Shown in pieces: positions 33,101-46,819 of a stretch of 64,000 bases of DNA. The DNA comes from Drosophila miranda (taxonomy: Eukaryota > Arthropoda > Insecta > Diptera > Drosophilidae): contig NC_046673.1 of the NCBI RefSeq assembly GCF_003369915.1, forward strand, positions 16,848,001 to 16,912,000. The letters are read 5' to 3'. The notes under the pieces were generated by a model. That model worked only from the letters and a program-made list of their open reading frames with translations, made no database searches and had not been told where the DNA came from. Every line of letters starts with the position of its first letter. The stretch's first letter is position 1. Position numbers and translations under genes: made by a program.

Positions 33101-34795
33101 GAAATGGTTCTCGTGCTGCTTGGGCAGGGTCTTAAAACGTGTCGCGCGTCATGGAGCAGCGCCACTCGGTCGGTTGGCCTTTCCGGCTGAAATCCGCGCT
33201 TAAGCAGCTGCGACCATAAGGTGGCCCTCTAAAGAATCATTGAATCTATGAATTATGTCTGTCCTTCACAGAGCACCTCCTGATCTTTGTAGCTGTACGA
33301 GTTAGGAAGCCTACCCCCTGGAGATTCCACTGAACCAAAGAAAACTGTTATATTTTTTTCATTTTTCTAGAGTTCCCCCTAAGACGTGCTATTCCCACGT
33401 TTGTACGTACATTTTAACGGCGGAATGTTTGAGCGAGGGGGCAAATAAAAATTCAATTCAATCAATTCAGAACTTTGACATTTGTCGCTTGAAGAGAGAT
33501 ACCCATTTCTATGCCACGCTTGGTCTTCGCGTTTTCTTGGCAATGCCATGCCGTAATATTTATACGAGTATATGTATGTACTATATTTATTTATTTATTG
33601 AGGGCAATTGCAGCGCTTAATTCAATTTGATATGATACCCGTAATTTGCTCAACATCTTCTCAGCACTTTTGCATAGCCCCAGCTCACGGGCTAGTATTG
33701 CCTTACTTTCAGCATAAATTTGCAATGTTTGTTTTATTGTGGAATTGTTGGAATACTCGCGCCTTGGTCCCCGCCTCGCGATTACAGCATTGCATTCCGT
33801 TGCAATGCCCCATCCGGAAAGGGAAAATATTTCCAGTCTCCGGAACAAAACAAAAATTGAACTTCAATAGATATCCACTAATGCTACTAATCGTTTTTCA
33901 ACTTTTCGAATAAGAAAGTAGATATATTTTGGGTTTTTGTGGACTCCAGTTCCAGCGTTCCTTTAAAAAGGCCTCCGCCCATCTTCCAAATATTTTAGAA
34001 TATTTCGAGTGACGTATAACTTTAAGTTGTCCAGAATAACGAGTGATAAATGCGACTTCTTTGTCACCGACTTTACTCAGAGATCGATTTACGTAATCGT
34101 TAAGTCATCAAATAATTGAATTAATGGAAACGCTAATCATATTTATTGGGCCGAATTTCCGAAGGAAAAACAGCCCCCTTTTGGGCCGCTGAATGGGTGC
34201 CTCTTTTAAGAAATCATCACGCATAGAGGGTCACCCTTTTGAAGATGAGTCTCTGTCCGTATTCCTCTCTGAAAGTCGGTTGGTTTTCAGATGGGGTAGC
34301 CCCCAGGTAAATCACACGCCAGATGAAGCCACATGGAGAACAAAGTTCTGAAGATAATTCTGACGAAATGAGCAGATGGGTCAAAGACCATTAGCACCCA
34401 GAGATCGTTCTGGGACCCGTTCCGATGTTTGCTGAAAGTCAACAAGTTTCGGCTGGTTCTCGTCAGTAAAAAGGTGGAACCTGCACCTGCACCTGCACCC
34501 GCTCGCCGTGCCACTCCACCGCGAGAACCTTTGAAGTTTCGACAACTGTTTTTTTGTCGTTTGGTTCTGTAATTGCTTTTGGCGCACCCCGATAAGAAAA
34601 CGGTCTTTGATTTTCCTTGTTTTATTCTGTCGTTTATTTCCGCATGAAATGGAGTTGTTCTTGAATGAATACAAACGATAAATCTTAGAAGAAAATCATC
34701 ATGTTTTCGATTAATTTCGTACAATTATAATTAGGCATAAAAATATGGAATTGAAATTGAAACTTAGCCTAAAATGACAAACATTATGTTTCATT

Positions 34796-34796
<1 letters not shown>

Positions 34797-34834
<38 letters not shown>
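34797..34834 (+). repeat. Poly-T tract of 38
   Basis: An uninterrupted run of thymines. No retroposon body was recognised next to it on either side. Confidence 0.95.
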
Positions 34835-34835
<1 letters not shown>

Positions 34836-37800
34836 ATTGCTTTCCGATTTTAACTGTCTTTTAAATATTGCCTTTGAGTCTTTCATTTGTTGCTTGTCTT
34901 TTCCATGAACTTACATTTAGTTTTTTTATGTATATATATATTATATATACTATATTTTAGTATCTTGTATAAATATATATAGATTTTTCTCCGTTCCTCC
35001 TCTCATTTATGGATGATTTATCTTGTGATTGTAAAAAAAATTGCGCTAAACTATATAAATGCTACCAAAAACATGCAAAAAAAAAAAGGGAAATCTTAAT
35101 AAAAATTATGAAAAATTACTATTACTAATTGCTGGCGAAAATTGCTAAATTATATGTGTAAAAATTGAAATAGAATATATAATATATGGTATTGTATATA
35201 AGTGTTATCAATAGGGTTCTCTTTATGCTGGCGTTTCTTTACTACTTGTAAATTATTGTTATTTTTTCGTGGATATATATATCCGTATGTTTTTTTTTTT
35301 TGTTTTTTGTTACTTTTGTAATTTTTGTGTTTTTGTTTTAGATGTCTTAATCAATGATCACAACTCTTAGCATAAATATTACTCGCATGTGGCATTCGTA
35401 AATATATATTGTATGTCTCTTCGTATGTATAAATATCTGTGTAATTGCTTATTAAAAATATATTATATATGCATGGATGTGTATGTATATATCTCTATCC
35501 CATAACTTAATTCGTTAGCAGCTGCTCCTCGACATATACAATATACAATATGGAATATAGTATATAGTATAGTTGAAAAATGTCCTTTGTCCTGTCTTTT
35601 ATGGATTTCGCCCAGGGGGTGTGGGGGCATCGGAACATACATACATACATGCAAACACACATAAATTCTGATTGTCGTGCGCCCTTGGGGGCAACCCCCA
35701 GCCCCTGGGGCTCGGCTAGTATTTGTTACATTCATTTGTGTACTATTATTGTTATTCATATTTCCTTTACAGCAGTATACGTTTCGCCATCTCTCCAAAC
35801 TCCAAACTGCATTCCATTCCATTCATCATGGAATTCGTTGATATGTGTTCAATTAGCTCGAAAGGCCTCGTCTACATTGACATCCAGCGACTTGGAGAGT
35901 CCATATTTAACCTCATCTTAATCCAATTTCGGCTGCGTGAAACTGCAATAAGAAATTAAATACATATATAATAGTGCTAGATCATTCTCTGGGGTTTATA
36001 TGGGTTTAACCTATTTTTATGACAAAATGATAGTGAAAGCTTCTTCAAAGAACAGCAGATAAGATTAAACAATTTGTTTGGTGTAGCTTTTGGGTTTATG
36101 GTGGTGGTATAAACCTTTCAGATCCATTCCTAAATAATCTTTTTTTTTGTAGCTCCAATAATTATGGACACTGCTTAATATCCATTGATTATAATACATT
36201 ACTATTACTAATCTTACTATCATCCTTTTGGTGGATGGTGCCCAAACACCATCTGTACCTGGATCTGTTCTCATTCTCTCTTTTTCAATACATCTGCCAT
36301 GAATGATAATCGCACAGCTGTTTTACTATCTTTACATTCCATTCAAAAAAACAAACCTGCGACTAAAGGGAAGCAATAAATCTATAAATCATACTCGAAC
36401 CTCCATTGTTCTCAGATAATATTCGCAGATGTATGGGATATGTATGGATTTTCATCAACGACAAGTAAGGGGCATTCTTCTTCGCGTTCTCATGCTCTTT
36501 GCTAATTGAAACCAATTAATGCAATTAAAATCCCATAGAAATGTATGTGTGAAGGAGAGGCAAACAAATTTTGTGCGTGCGTAGTAAATTTAATATAAAC
36601 AACAACAACAAAACATAATAAACAACTGCTCAAGTTCTCCGACTATGGGATACCTGGATACCTTCAGTTTTCCTTCACTTTTCTAATCTGGAAATGTTGT
36701 AACCCAAGCTGAAGTGCAAAAAATTCCAAAGCGATGCATATATTGAATAATTCTGGCTTTAATCGAAATCCGATAGCGCTGTCTATATCGTACTCAAAGT
36801 TTTCTAAAGCACAGGTATACCCTAGCTCTCCAATGATTGCGGGGTATACCACAAAGCAGAGAGCATTTAATGGAGACCAACAGCTTTTCGCGTGTCTGTT
36901 TCTCATTTCATTCATATTGACTCGATCAGGGAAAGGCTGTTGAGGCCATGTGGGGTTGTGGGGCTGTGGTGCAGTGGGGGGGGGTGGTGGTTGGATGTGT
37001 AGGTGTACTGGGTGTGATAGAGCGGTCCGGTGCGGTCCGGGCCGGGCCGGACCATTCATTCATTCATTCATTGATATCCCAAATTGGCGGTCACACAGAT
37101 ACGATGTACACATACTTGTACTAATATGTGGAGAGGGCAAGACAAAAATTTCATTCGCTTATTTGTTGATTATGATGATCATCAAAAGCTGTTGAGGCTA
37201 AACAGCGACAGAGACCCCGAGACGAATTGTGTGTGTGTGTGTGTCTGCTATCATTAATGAAACTACAGTCCGGCACGGATACGGACACGGGCCTGGTCTG
37301 GAACTGAGATCTTGTGATCTTTTCTGATCTCCAAGCGAATGAAAATGTGTGCTAATTGCAACACTTTGTCGCCAATCAACAGCAACATCAGCCTCAACAG
37401 CCTCTTTTCTGCCTGACTGTAGCTATTGTATATCTGTATCTGGTATCTTATCACAACTTTGTTCCTTTTTTGGGTTGGCTACCTCTCTCTCTCTCTCTCT
37501 CGCTCTTTTGAGAACCACGTTTCTTTCGATTAGATAAGTGCAATACTTAGTGGGAGCTGTCACGTACGCGACCACGACCACACATATTGCCCCACTTCTA
37601 ATTGGCATTGCATGTCGTCTCAGAGAACGGAGAGCCGACAACGAAATGTGCGCAGACATTGAGTAACTAAATGCTGATTACGGCCGGACGAATGGACGAA
37701 CGGACGAACGGAGACCCGACAGCGAGGTAACATTGAGTTGAGTTGAAATTGAGGAAAAATAGAACCAATTTGAGATGGTAACGAGAGCTTGAGATAGTGA

Positions 37801-38185
37801 GGAGCGAGAACAAACAAACGGTACAGAGATAACGGTAACGAGAGCCTTAGTGAGGAGAGAGAAATGTAACTAGAGATGGAAAAGTGAGCGATCATCAGGT
37901 ATAACTAGAGATCATGGAATCAGCCGCATTTCATGGGATATACAAAAGGTTTAAAAGCAAAGTGAGTGAAACCGAGCAGTCTCAAAGGTCTCACAGTTAA
38001 TATATATGTATGTACATCCCAACAGTCTCGACAGGTTCGACCATCCACAGGGTAGCCGAAAGAGAAATGCCAAATGCCAGATGAAGTCGAAGTCGAAGTT
38101 GGTAAGAATCTTTTGCCTTGTTGGCAATGATCTTTCCAGCTACTATCTGCTGGTCAAACTGGTTTTCCCTGTTCCTTTCTATGAA

Positions 38186-38187
<2 letters not shown>

Positions 38188-38219
<32 letters not shown>
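38188..38219 (+). repeat. GT dinucleotide repeat
   Basis: Sixteen TG units, uninterrupted. Confidence 0.95.
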
Positions 38220-38220
<1 letters not shown>

Positions 38221-38401
38221 TAGTGGGACAGAGCTAGAGATGGCTACGATGGCTGTTGCGCATGCGCAGTTGCCGTCTCGTTTTGACTTTAAGGGAAATC
38301 AAGTGAAGACCCAAGCCAAAGCCAGAGCTGAGGCCAGAGCCGGTTGTTGCTGCTTGGGTTACGCTTAAATGAGCGCGTAAGACCAGAAGAACTTCTCTCT
38401 G

Positions 38402-38434
<33 letters not shown>

Positions 38435-38942
38435 GTCTCTCTATGTAAAAGTGATTCTTTGCTGTATTGGAAAACATTGTTTTTTTTTTATTGTCGTTAT
38501 GAAGATCTCGCATAGTTCGTTCGCTTGTTAAGACTAAAGATAATGGTTTAAAAAAAATGGTGGGTGTTGGTGGTTTCCTTTTGTTTTTTGAAAATGATGC
38601 ATTATCGTAATCATAATCAAAGTTTACAATCAATTGAAAGGTTTATCAACTAAATCACTACGAACTAATGTCTTTCTTTTGTCTTAAGATCGATGGAGGG
38701 TTCGGTTTTGGGTTTTTGGGAGTTGGAATGGGAATATGTATATGTAAACGTTAAAGATGGAGCTTTCTTGTGTGTGTGTGTGGATGTGTGTGGGTGTGTG
38801 TGTGGGGGACACTTACTGGCACTCTGGCACACTGCCACGCCCACTCCTTGAATGGATGAGCACCCCGGTGTCGTTCTTTTTCTCGTCCTCGTCCTGATCT
38901 TCCATCTTCGTCTTCGTTTTCGTGTTTGTCATCGCTTAGATT

Positions 38943-40046
38943 TTAGGCATCGAATGGTCGCTTGTGAGCACTGTGCTCATCGTCGACCATTTCGCGCGAG
39001 AGATCGGATATCACCTCCTTGTAGATGAGTGGATCGATGTTCTTTCCCAGCTGGTAGAGCAGGAACCAGTCACCGATGTTGCACTTGTTGGCCACTTGCT
39101 CGACCTCCTCGCTCTCGGCCAGGCGGGAACGGGCGCGGAGGAGCAGGTGACGGAGCTTGGGGCCGGCAACGACGGCGATGCGGTAGATGAGCGAGATGCC
39201 CGATAATATGCTGAGGATGATGAACCAGAACCACAGGAACACGTAGATCTTCTCGTTGACAATGTTTAACGGCAGCACGCACAGTCCGTCGAACTTCTGC
39301 ACATCGCCGGAGGGACCGTATTTGTGGAACGTACATTTCGTGACCTTTGGAAAGACCCGCGCCATCGGATCGATGCGCTCATCGGGCTCCATTTCGGTGA
39401 ACTTGAGCACATCGCTGCCGTATGTGCTGAACTCGCCGTCGAGGAAGAAGTCCACAAAGTAGATCTGTCCAATCACATTCACAAAATTGAGGGCCTCGCA
39501 GACGAAGAAGCGGAAGGCGTAGAAGTTGTGCCGATTCAGATTGCCAATGAAGTAGTCGACGAGGATCTTCTTGCGATCGTTCTTGCACTCATCGTTCACG
39601 ATCGGGCTGTTCAGGTCCATCACGAGCATCTTGAGACGTCCGCCCTCCCACGACTTCCATAGGTAGCGCGGCACGTAGAAGAGTATCGCCTGGAAGAAGA
39701 GCACAAAGCACACCCACTGGTAGTACTTGTGGTACTTGACCGCATCCTTCCCCTCCACATGGGAGCCAACGCCCGGCTGGACCACATCCCTGCCGGTCAC
39801 ACCGGTGAGGCGTTCCGGGACTGTGAATGTCGAATAGATCCAGCAGTAGGTGTCCATCACACCCAGGGGTATCTCGTCGACGATGCAGTCGATCGGATCC
39901 CCGATATACTGGCGAGATGTCACCAGCAGGGAGAAGGCGATCAGGATGATCACGGTGGCTTTGTAGTGCATCCGGAATACATTGTTGTCGATGCACACCT
40001 GGTCGATCTTCAGCAGGCCCTTAACGGAGCCGAATACGTCAAACAT
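38943..40046 (-). CDS. Inx2: Innexin 2 gap-junction protein (367 aa)
   Basis: An uninterrupted 367-codon frame, equal to the known Inx2 length. It has four membrane segments (about 30-46, 111-127, 181-203, 267-290). The innexin signature YYQW is at 108-111, at the start of the second segment. The first extracellular loop has Cys54 and Cys68, the second Cys238 and Cys256, the two cysteines per loop that innexins conserve. The N-terminus MFDVFGSVKGLLK and tail SAHKRPFDA are typical of Inx2. Innexins form hexameric hemichannels that dock between cells. Inx2 partners with other innexins in epithelia, germline and glia. The ATG context CCAAC-ATG is an optimal Drosophila start. No intron interrupts the coding part; upstream 5' UTR exons are expected but not resolved here. 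Divergent from Inx7. Confidence 0.97.
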   Translation of the reverse strand: MFDVFGSVKGLLKIDQVCIDNNVFRMHYKATVIILIAFSLLVTSRQYIGDPIDCIVDEIPLGVMDTYCWIYSTFTVPERLTGVTGRDVVQPGVGSHVEGKDAVKYHKYYQWVCFVLFFQAILFYVPRYLWKSWEGGRLKMLVMDLNSPIVNDECKNDRKKILVDYFIGNLNRHNFYAFRFFVCEALNFVNVIGQIYFVDFFLDGEFSTYGSDVLKFTEMEPDERIDPMARVFPKVTKCTFHKYGPSGDVQKFDGLCVLPLNIVNEKIYVFLWFWFIILSILSGISLIYRIAVVAGPKLRHLLLRARSRLAESEEVEQVANKCNIGDWFLLYQLGKNIDPLIYKEVISDLSREMVDDEHSAHKRPFDA

Positions 40047-40249
40047 GTTGGCGTTGGTGTTTTCTCTGCTGCGTTAATAATGCTCTTGCTGCTGATTTGC
40101 CTTCTTTTACCGTTCGTTCTTCCTTTGACTGATTGCCGTTTGCCGATTGCCGAGCTGTTTCGTTTACGGCTTGTTGTTGCTGCTCTTGCTTATGGCCTGC
40201 TGCTCACTTGTCCAACATAACTCTTCAGTCTCCGGCCCAAGAATAATGC

Positions 40250-41000
40250 ACATCAAGCGAAAACAGTAAAAAAAAAAATATTCTTAATTTGTGTGTGTGT
40301 GCTTGTTTGGTGGTGTGCGCCTGCGTCTGGTTCTGGGCACGATCAACAATTGGTCTTGGATTTGGTCACACAGGCGCGCTCTTGTTAGATCCCCCAGCGA
40401 GCTTTCGGCTTCGGCGGAGTCTTCGGGTGCGAACGCTCTCAAACACACGACGGACAACGCGACAATCGTACTCGTTAACTCGAACTCAAACTCAAGCGAA
40501 AAGCGCGGGCGGTCGGGTGGTGGTGCTGTGGTGGCGGTGGCGGTAGCGGCGACGACGACGACAACGGCGACGGCTGGCGGCGGTGTTACCCAGGTAGTAT
40601 TAAACGCCGACACAGCAGCGGGCACTAAAGCGTACACTTCGGATATCGGTTTTCGTCTGAGAGCCCAAACTGGAGGGCAGTGTTTTCTCTGCCCGCGTTT
40701 CGTTGTGCCACGGAAAGAGAGAGCGCAGCGCGAGAGCGAGAGCGCGCTCCGCTTGAGTCGTTTTACTTGCCCTCTTACTCGCAGCATTATCGCGGCTGGG
40801 GGAACGACCACCAAACACCCAGTTATGCTGTACAAAAAGAGAAAGAGAGAGAGAGAGAGAGAGAGCGCGGCGCGTGAGAGCCGGGCAGGTAACTTGTGCT
40901 GTTATGGGGTGGATCTTGTTTGAGTCGCCACTCAATCTCTCTCCCGCTCAGGCCAGACTTGTATTTTCTCTTGTGCATGTAGGGAGAGGGAGAGAGAGCG
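40250..41000 (-). promoter_or_regulatory. GA-rich probable Inx2 upstream promoter region
   Basis: This region is GC-rich and carries GAGAG tracts (40827-40866 and about 40981-41000), candidate GAGA-factor sites. Composition changes sharply from the AT-rich flanks. It may hold one or more Inx2 5' exons or promoters. The open frames here are low-complexity (Ala/Thr/Gly and Ser/Leu runs) and not supported as genes. Confidence 0.35.
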
Positions 41001-42313
41001 CGTGCTAAACATGATTTAATGGACGCATCGGCATGGAAGCTGTGCTCCCAAAAAGGGTGACAATTCACTTCAGCGGGGGGACTGGGCGCGAGGAAGGGCG
41101 ACGTGACTCACTAGTGATGCCACCACATGATGGTCCTTTGAAAGTGAAGCTAAAAGAAATTGCAGCAGCTGCAGCTAATTATCCGCTGGCCTGGCTTGAG
41201 TGATGTGGTGGCAGCCAGGAAAGGAATGTTATTTGTGTGCCAGTCTGGCAACGCCGCCGCTCTTGATGTTGCAACTGCAGTTGAGCATCTCTGTTGCGCT
41301 CCCTCTCAGCAACAGCATCCCATATTCCCATATTCGAAACATTTTTTGTGTGTTGCTGTGTGCTGGTGTTTGTGTTTTCTTTGCAGTGCGACAAGTTCTT
41401 GGAACCCGTGCAGTACAATGGAGTTGGTTGTGTGTGGATGCTGGAGTTGTTTGATGTTGGAGTTGGGGTTGCAGTTGCAGTCAACAAAGAAACAAGTCAC
41501 CAAGAGATACATAGAGATGGACAGGGAGCGAACCGTATAGAGCAGGAGAGCAAAGTTGAGACAAAGGCTAAGAGAGGATGCAACCCGGCTTTCACTGCAT
41601 TTCTATAGTACTTTGAAACACACTCACGCACACACACACCCAAACAGACACACACAGGCGCTGATTATTTCCAACGATTTATTTACCTGTATGTCCCATG
41701 CATTGAGTATGGAAGGAAACGTGATTAGAGCGACTCTCCTATGGTATACTACATTTAGCGGGATTTTCCCCTGAAGCATAGAGGCAGACAGACAGAGACA
41801 GAGAGAGAGGCCGAGCCTCGTCGACTACCTGTTACACTCGTTCTCGTTGATGTTGCTCTCCTTCTCATTGTTGGTATTTTTACCTTTTGCTTTGTCTTTT
41901 TTCGTTTGCCTCTTTACCTGTTTCTTCTTTCTTTCGAGTCCGACACCGTCCATAAATTCCGAAACCCACCGCCAGACGACCCATCGTTAGGGTCCAAGGC
42001 ACTATAGAAACTATCTTGAGTTTTAAATTAAGAAATCCAATGGCTTATCTATATCATAAATGGTGTTATATATAGTGTACACATAGTATGTACATATACA
42101 CATAGCACTATACATTCCTTCAAGAGCATTCATTCGATTGTACAAAATAATTAAAACGAACATTCGATGTCGTAATAGCTGGCGATATTCGGGGCCACTA
42201 GCAGTACCACTAGCTGCTAGAATGCTGATAAGGAATGATAAGGGTGCTCTTTCATGACATCACAGAACTTCAAAAACTCAGATCTGTGGAGGAAACGTCT
42301 GTACAGAGGAAAC

Positions 42314-42350
<37 letters not shown>

Positions 42351-45300
42351 ACATTTCAGACATTATTAAGTACTATTTTATCAAGATCTCGATAGATCTG
42401 ATGAGTAAACTTCCACAAATAGGCTCAGAAGCGAGCAAGAACACAACCCAGAAATCCTAGAATCCTATTTCAATTTATTATATTTTAAATATATATATAT
42501 ATTTTATTCATTAAGAGGTTTCCTTGATTCCGCAGCTCACGTAGTACATATTTTATTTCATACTCTCTATTAAAATCGATTAAAACTAAATTTTTTTCAC
42601 ATTCGCAAATGAAATAAAAACGTTTTGGGTTTCCACAATAATTTACTATTATTCTTCTACTTTCTTATAGAAATTTAATGATCTTACTAAGTCTCTCTAA
42701 ATTGGTGCATTTCAAAGGGCGGTTTAATTATAGTTCCAATTCTATTTTAACTTGGAATTAATTGAACCTAAAGATATGGTTAGGTCTGAATTTATACTTT
42801 TCCTTTCAGATGCAATCAAGAAGCCACTTCAACTCCTACAAGTCGACAACTTGATTAGCAATTAGCCAAATTTTGGATCGAATTCGTTTCAGTCCGACCC
42901 AAAACCCGCGTAGTGCTCAAAGAACGGGGGCAAAACATGAGAAATGAGTCCTCCCATTAGGCGTACGGCAATTAATAATGATTGCCGTCAACAACCTGAG
43001 AGACGAGCCAATAAAAATCAGTTATAAAACCATTAAGTCGATACACAAGCGGACATACGAGTGAGTAGAAGATACATTGCTGATACAGCTACTGTCCGGG
43101 CTATAAATAGCCCCAGAAAAACCGCAACGAACCGAATCGAAAACCAAACCCGAGACCGAAGCCTTAATTGTCTAACGCCCGTGTATCAATCAGATGGAAT
43201 AAGGGGCTCCCTATCTCCCCATTCTCAAGTTTCGCACAAGTGTTCAAAGGAGAAAATGGTATCGTATAAGACTCGCTCGATTGTAAATTTCCAAAATATA
43301 TGATGAGAACGTCAACATTTCACATGGTTTATCTCTACTTCAGTCTGTGATTTCTTTATTAATTGACCAATTGCCGGATCTTAGTCATCCATCTACGTGA
43401 GGAGCCCAACGATGTCGGACAATCATCCAAGCAAATTCCCCGAAAATTCTCTGCGTCACTATATTAAAATCAAGCTACGCCTGCGCTGAGCCTCTCTCTC
43501 GCTCTCTTGGTTTTTGCAGACCCAAGAGGAGCTCTCAAAAAAGACAGCGCTGTTGGGCCTGCCAATGATAAACTCTCTCGCCGCTCCCTCGGTTTGACTA
43601 TCTTATAGATACTTGGATACACTCGTACTTTGTTTTGTTTGCCTAATCAGTTTCTCGTGTCGGCGTCGCTTTGTGTACAGCGCCACCATTAAAGCCATCG
43701 AATCAAGTTCATTTCGCATACGATTCTCCATTAAGTTCCCTATGAATAATTGGCAACAGGTGGCGATTACCCCAAAAACGTCTTCGAGGTCTTCTTTTTC
43801 GTGTGGGGGAAGGGAGCTAATGGCAAAAGGTATGCTCTTGAAAACGTTTATCAATCTAAGACCCCTAGAAATGTTTATTCTCCAAAGGTAAAGGCCAAGG
43901 AATCGTGAAATCATGGAACTTTATACGCATTACTCCTACGACAGGTAATGGGGTTCATTTATTGAATATTCTATGAAAATTTGAGAGCAGTATTCCTTCC
44001 AACGGATACAAATATTCTAAGTAGAAAAAGTACCTCGCTTATAACTCATAGCTCTTAATTTTAATAAACATGTTAACTTTAAGGAGAAAATAAATTGAAA
44101 TTTAAATAACATGAATTCAGCTCAACAAACAACTGAAATACGAGTATTACCGGGAAATAATGCATACCATTATTATAGATCAAAGAACGAAGAATTTTCC
44201 AATAAATAAAGCATACCATTATTATTAAAAAACTTTGGCTATTGGTACCAGAAGATGCATCTGTCCACCGACACACAGAGTAGACTTCGCAGGTAAGATG
44301 ACGAGACAACCAATAAATTCTGAAGTAAGGATGCTTTCTTCACAGGCACACGGGGCTCGACATCAAGATACCCGGCAATCCATTTCTGTGGTCTGATCTG
44401 GATAAGGACCATTCCTGGATTCAGAAAGGGTATATCAGTTGTTGCGCTCACTAATCACCTGGTCAATCGCATTCTTCAAATGCAAAGCATTGTGCAATTT
44501 GTATTAAATAAAAGCTCGTACTTTCATTTTTTCAGCAGAATATTGTTGCAACGAATGCGAATACGAGTATTGCCTATGAGGTGTAATTGTATCTGTGACT
44601 GAGGGTAATGTGTTGATCGCCTTGCTTGAATGGCTTGAATTTCGATTTCATTGCGGTTTGCTTTATTCAAATTTAAATGCGAAAATGCCAATGGAAAAAA
44701 GATAAATAACAATACGAGTATTAGGCAATTGCGTTAATGAAGCAATTCGACTGATATTTGAATATGATTCAATGAACTTTCGCTGAACCAAAAAAAAACC
44801 AAAACAAATTTTCCAATGAAACCCAAGAACCGGAAAAGGCAATATCATAGCCAGTCAACCATCTAAAAATGTGGCAATTACTAACACGATTTCATAGAGA
44901 GAGAGAGAGAGTCACTGCCCATATTTACGCATTTCCATTCCCGTCTCTATCTGTACGGCTGTACGGGTATCTTATCCGGCAACGTTAGACTCTTAAGCGC
45001 TTAAGTAATAAGCACAAAATATGAATTCGTCGTAGTCGTTGAGCTATTTAGATAAGCGTCAGAAAAGATACAGATAGAGATACATAGCATGCTGACACTG
45101 ATAGTGTGGGGGGATCTCAAACGACATTCCACCCCAAAAATAATAATAAGTAATAAAACAAAATGAAACGAAACAAAAAAGAAAGCACAACCTCATAAAA
45201 AGGAAAATGAAGAGTAGACCCTGACTGGTTGTCTGTCTAGCGATAAGATTGTCATTTCATATAAGATTAAAGAGAACAAACGTAGACCTCCACCTGTCCT

Positions 45301-46400
45301 GCCAAGAGTCATGCAGTTATGACGAACTCCGAAATAAAATCTTTTTCAACGCAAACAATCGAGTAATCCCCATCTTAAGTTAAAGAACAACAGTCAATGT
45401 TCTGTGAGTCCGTCACTGATCTGGGTCAACAGCTGCATCCCCCTCGTATCCACTGCGCCACAATAATTCACTTTCGGTCCCTCCATCCATTGGCATAGAC
45501 AACATTGAATCGGAATTGCGATTGATAGCGGGGCTCTCTGATGCGGAGAGCTCTAGTTTACGGCGGAAACGGAGCTGCACTCTGGCACGAACCACGAATC
45601 GGGTGATTCACGAACTATGCGAAGAGAAATTCATTTTCATTGTGTCATTCGATTCCACTTTCATACTTTATTCTTTCCTCATCGTCTCGAAATGTCCGTG
45701 ACGAATGTATGTTTGTGTTTCGTGTCGATTCGTAGCGTATGTATGTATCCGTTCACCTATGGGAAATGCGGACAACGCAGGAGTACAGCAGTACAGATCA
45801 GATGTGAATCTTTGAATTGGATAATTCAATGATATATTCTTTGGGATCATACACATGAGCATTATAGCCTTTTTTTATGCACAAAAGAAAACTTATTCAA
45901 ATTGCAAATGCCAATCATCCCCGGTCAAAACTAAAGTCCTTGTGACTCAAAAAATCCCCTTCCAAATATAGCTACCTACTACATTTTGTGTAATATCTTT
46001 TTACGTAGCTCAAAGAAATGTGGTTCTGTATAAGATTAGTTTAATTATTTTTTACACCACGTGGGCTCAAAATTATTTCGGTTCAGTTATTTTCGAACAT
46101 GATTAAATCATTAAACGTGTACCTATCATAGTCCTAGGGTGTTTCGTTTGAAGTCATATATCGTATATATTCCATAGGAACGATTTTCCATGTTAGCATC
46201 CTTCCATTGATTCGATCATAGCTTAGGAGCTTAGGGATCTTTATGAGGTGTGCATTGGAAGAGGTGGATCGTATTCTTTTCTTAATTTCGTTTCTTTTTT
46301 GTTCACTCACTTTTGGGATTACTCATTTGGATTATTCTCTTTTCGGTTTTTCCCAACGGAGAAGATATTTTGATCAGGAATTCCACTTGCAAGTTACGTT
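41001..46400. other. Intergenic between Inx2 and Inx7
   Basis: No gene is supported. Contents are a GA tract (42315-42347), a TA run (about 42489-42502), dispersed repeat fragments (44342-44375 and about 45735-45790) and AT-rich sequence. It presumably contains regulatory elements of the two divergent innexin genes. Minus-strand frames at about 43603-43914 and 45413-45607 are too weak to call. Confidence 0.45.
42315..42347 (+). repeat. GA dinucleotide repeat, 33 bp
   Basis: An uninterrupted AG repeat followed by ACACAC. On a Drosophila X such tracts resemble the GA-rich core recognised by GAGA factor, CLAMP and the MSL complex. Confidence 0.95.
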
Positions 46401-46819
46401 CCCTCGTTCTCCTTGAGCGAATATCATTCGATAAGATAATCAGTGAGTGCTACTCGTAGTCTCTCCCCCAAAAACTCAATTAAATAGCCGAGTTGGCTCT
46501 TTGGCCGAAGTCTTATCGAAGGGGGAGGCTCTTTTGGTTGGGTCTTATTACCAAGAGAACTTGAGGCAATGGGCTCCCTCCCTGATAACGCAATCAGACG
46601 CCTCCCAAGCAGGCAGTCCAGCGCGTTACCAGAGTCGAAACAGTTTGCAATCCCCGACAGTGCGCGGACAACAGCAACGTTATGAGGAGCTAGGCCACAG
46701 CACACACAACCCTTGACAATTCTCCAGAGAAACCTCGTTCGAAACGCGAGAAAACCCCTTGTACTGTAATCGTAATCGCAGCTGAAAGGTGAAACTAGAA
46801 CTAGATAACAGCTCCCACA

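Larger units (their letters stand above)
30171..38942. other. Long AT-rich intergenic region, right part probably Inx2 3' UTR
   Basis: No gene is supported. 30.4-31.0 kb is extremely AT-rich. A 38-T run lies at 34797-34834, a CATT tetranucleotide repeat at about 37053-37074, a CT tract at about 37485-37502, a GT tract at 38188-38219 and a CT tract at about 38397-38443. The part next to Inx2 is presumably its 3' UTR; no single poly(A) site is convincing. Confidence 0.45.

Noticed and set aside
40291-40923. 210-codon frame upstream of Inx2
   Set aside because: Made of Ala/Thr/Gly and Arg/Glu low-complexity sequence in a GA-rich promoter region; mirrored by open frames on the other strand.
43603-43914. 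103-codon minus-strand frame in the Inx2-Inx7 interval
   Set aside because: No start context, domain or splice signals; the composition is ambiguous and the opposite strand is also open.
45413-45607. Minus-strand frame ending DAAVDPDQ
   Set aside because: It looks mildly coding but has no ATG after the upstream stop and no clear acceptor, so I could not support it as an exon.
46447-46716. 89-codon plus-strand frame upstream of Inx7
   Set aside because: It begins at a GTG, not an ATG, has no domain and lies in the probable 5' leader.
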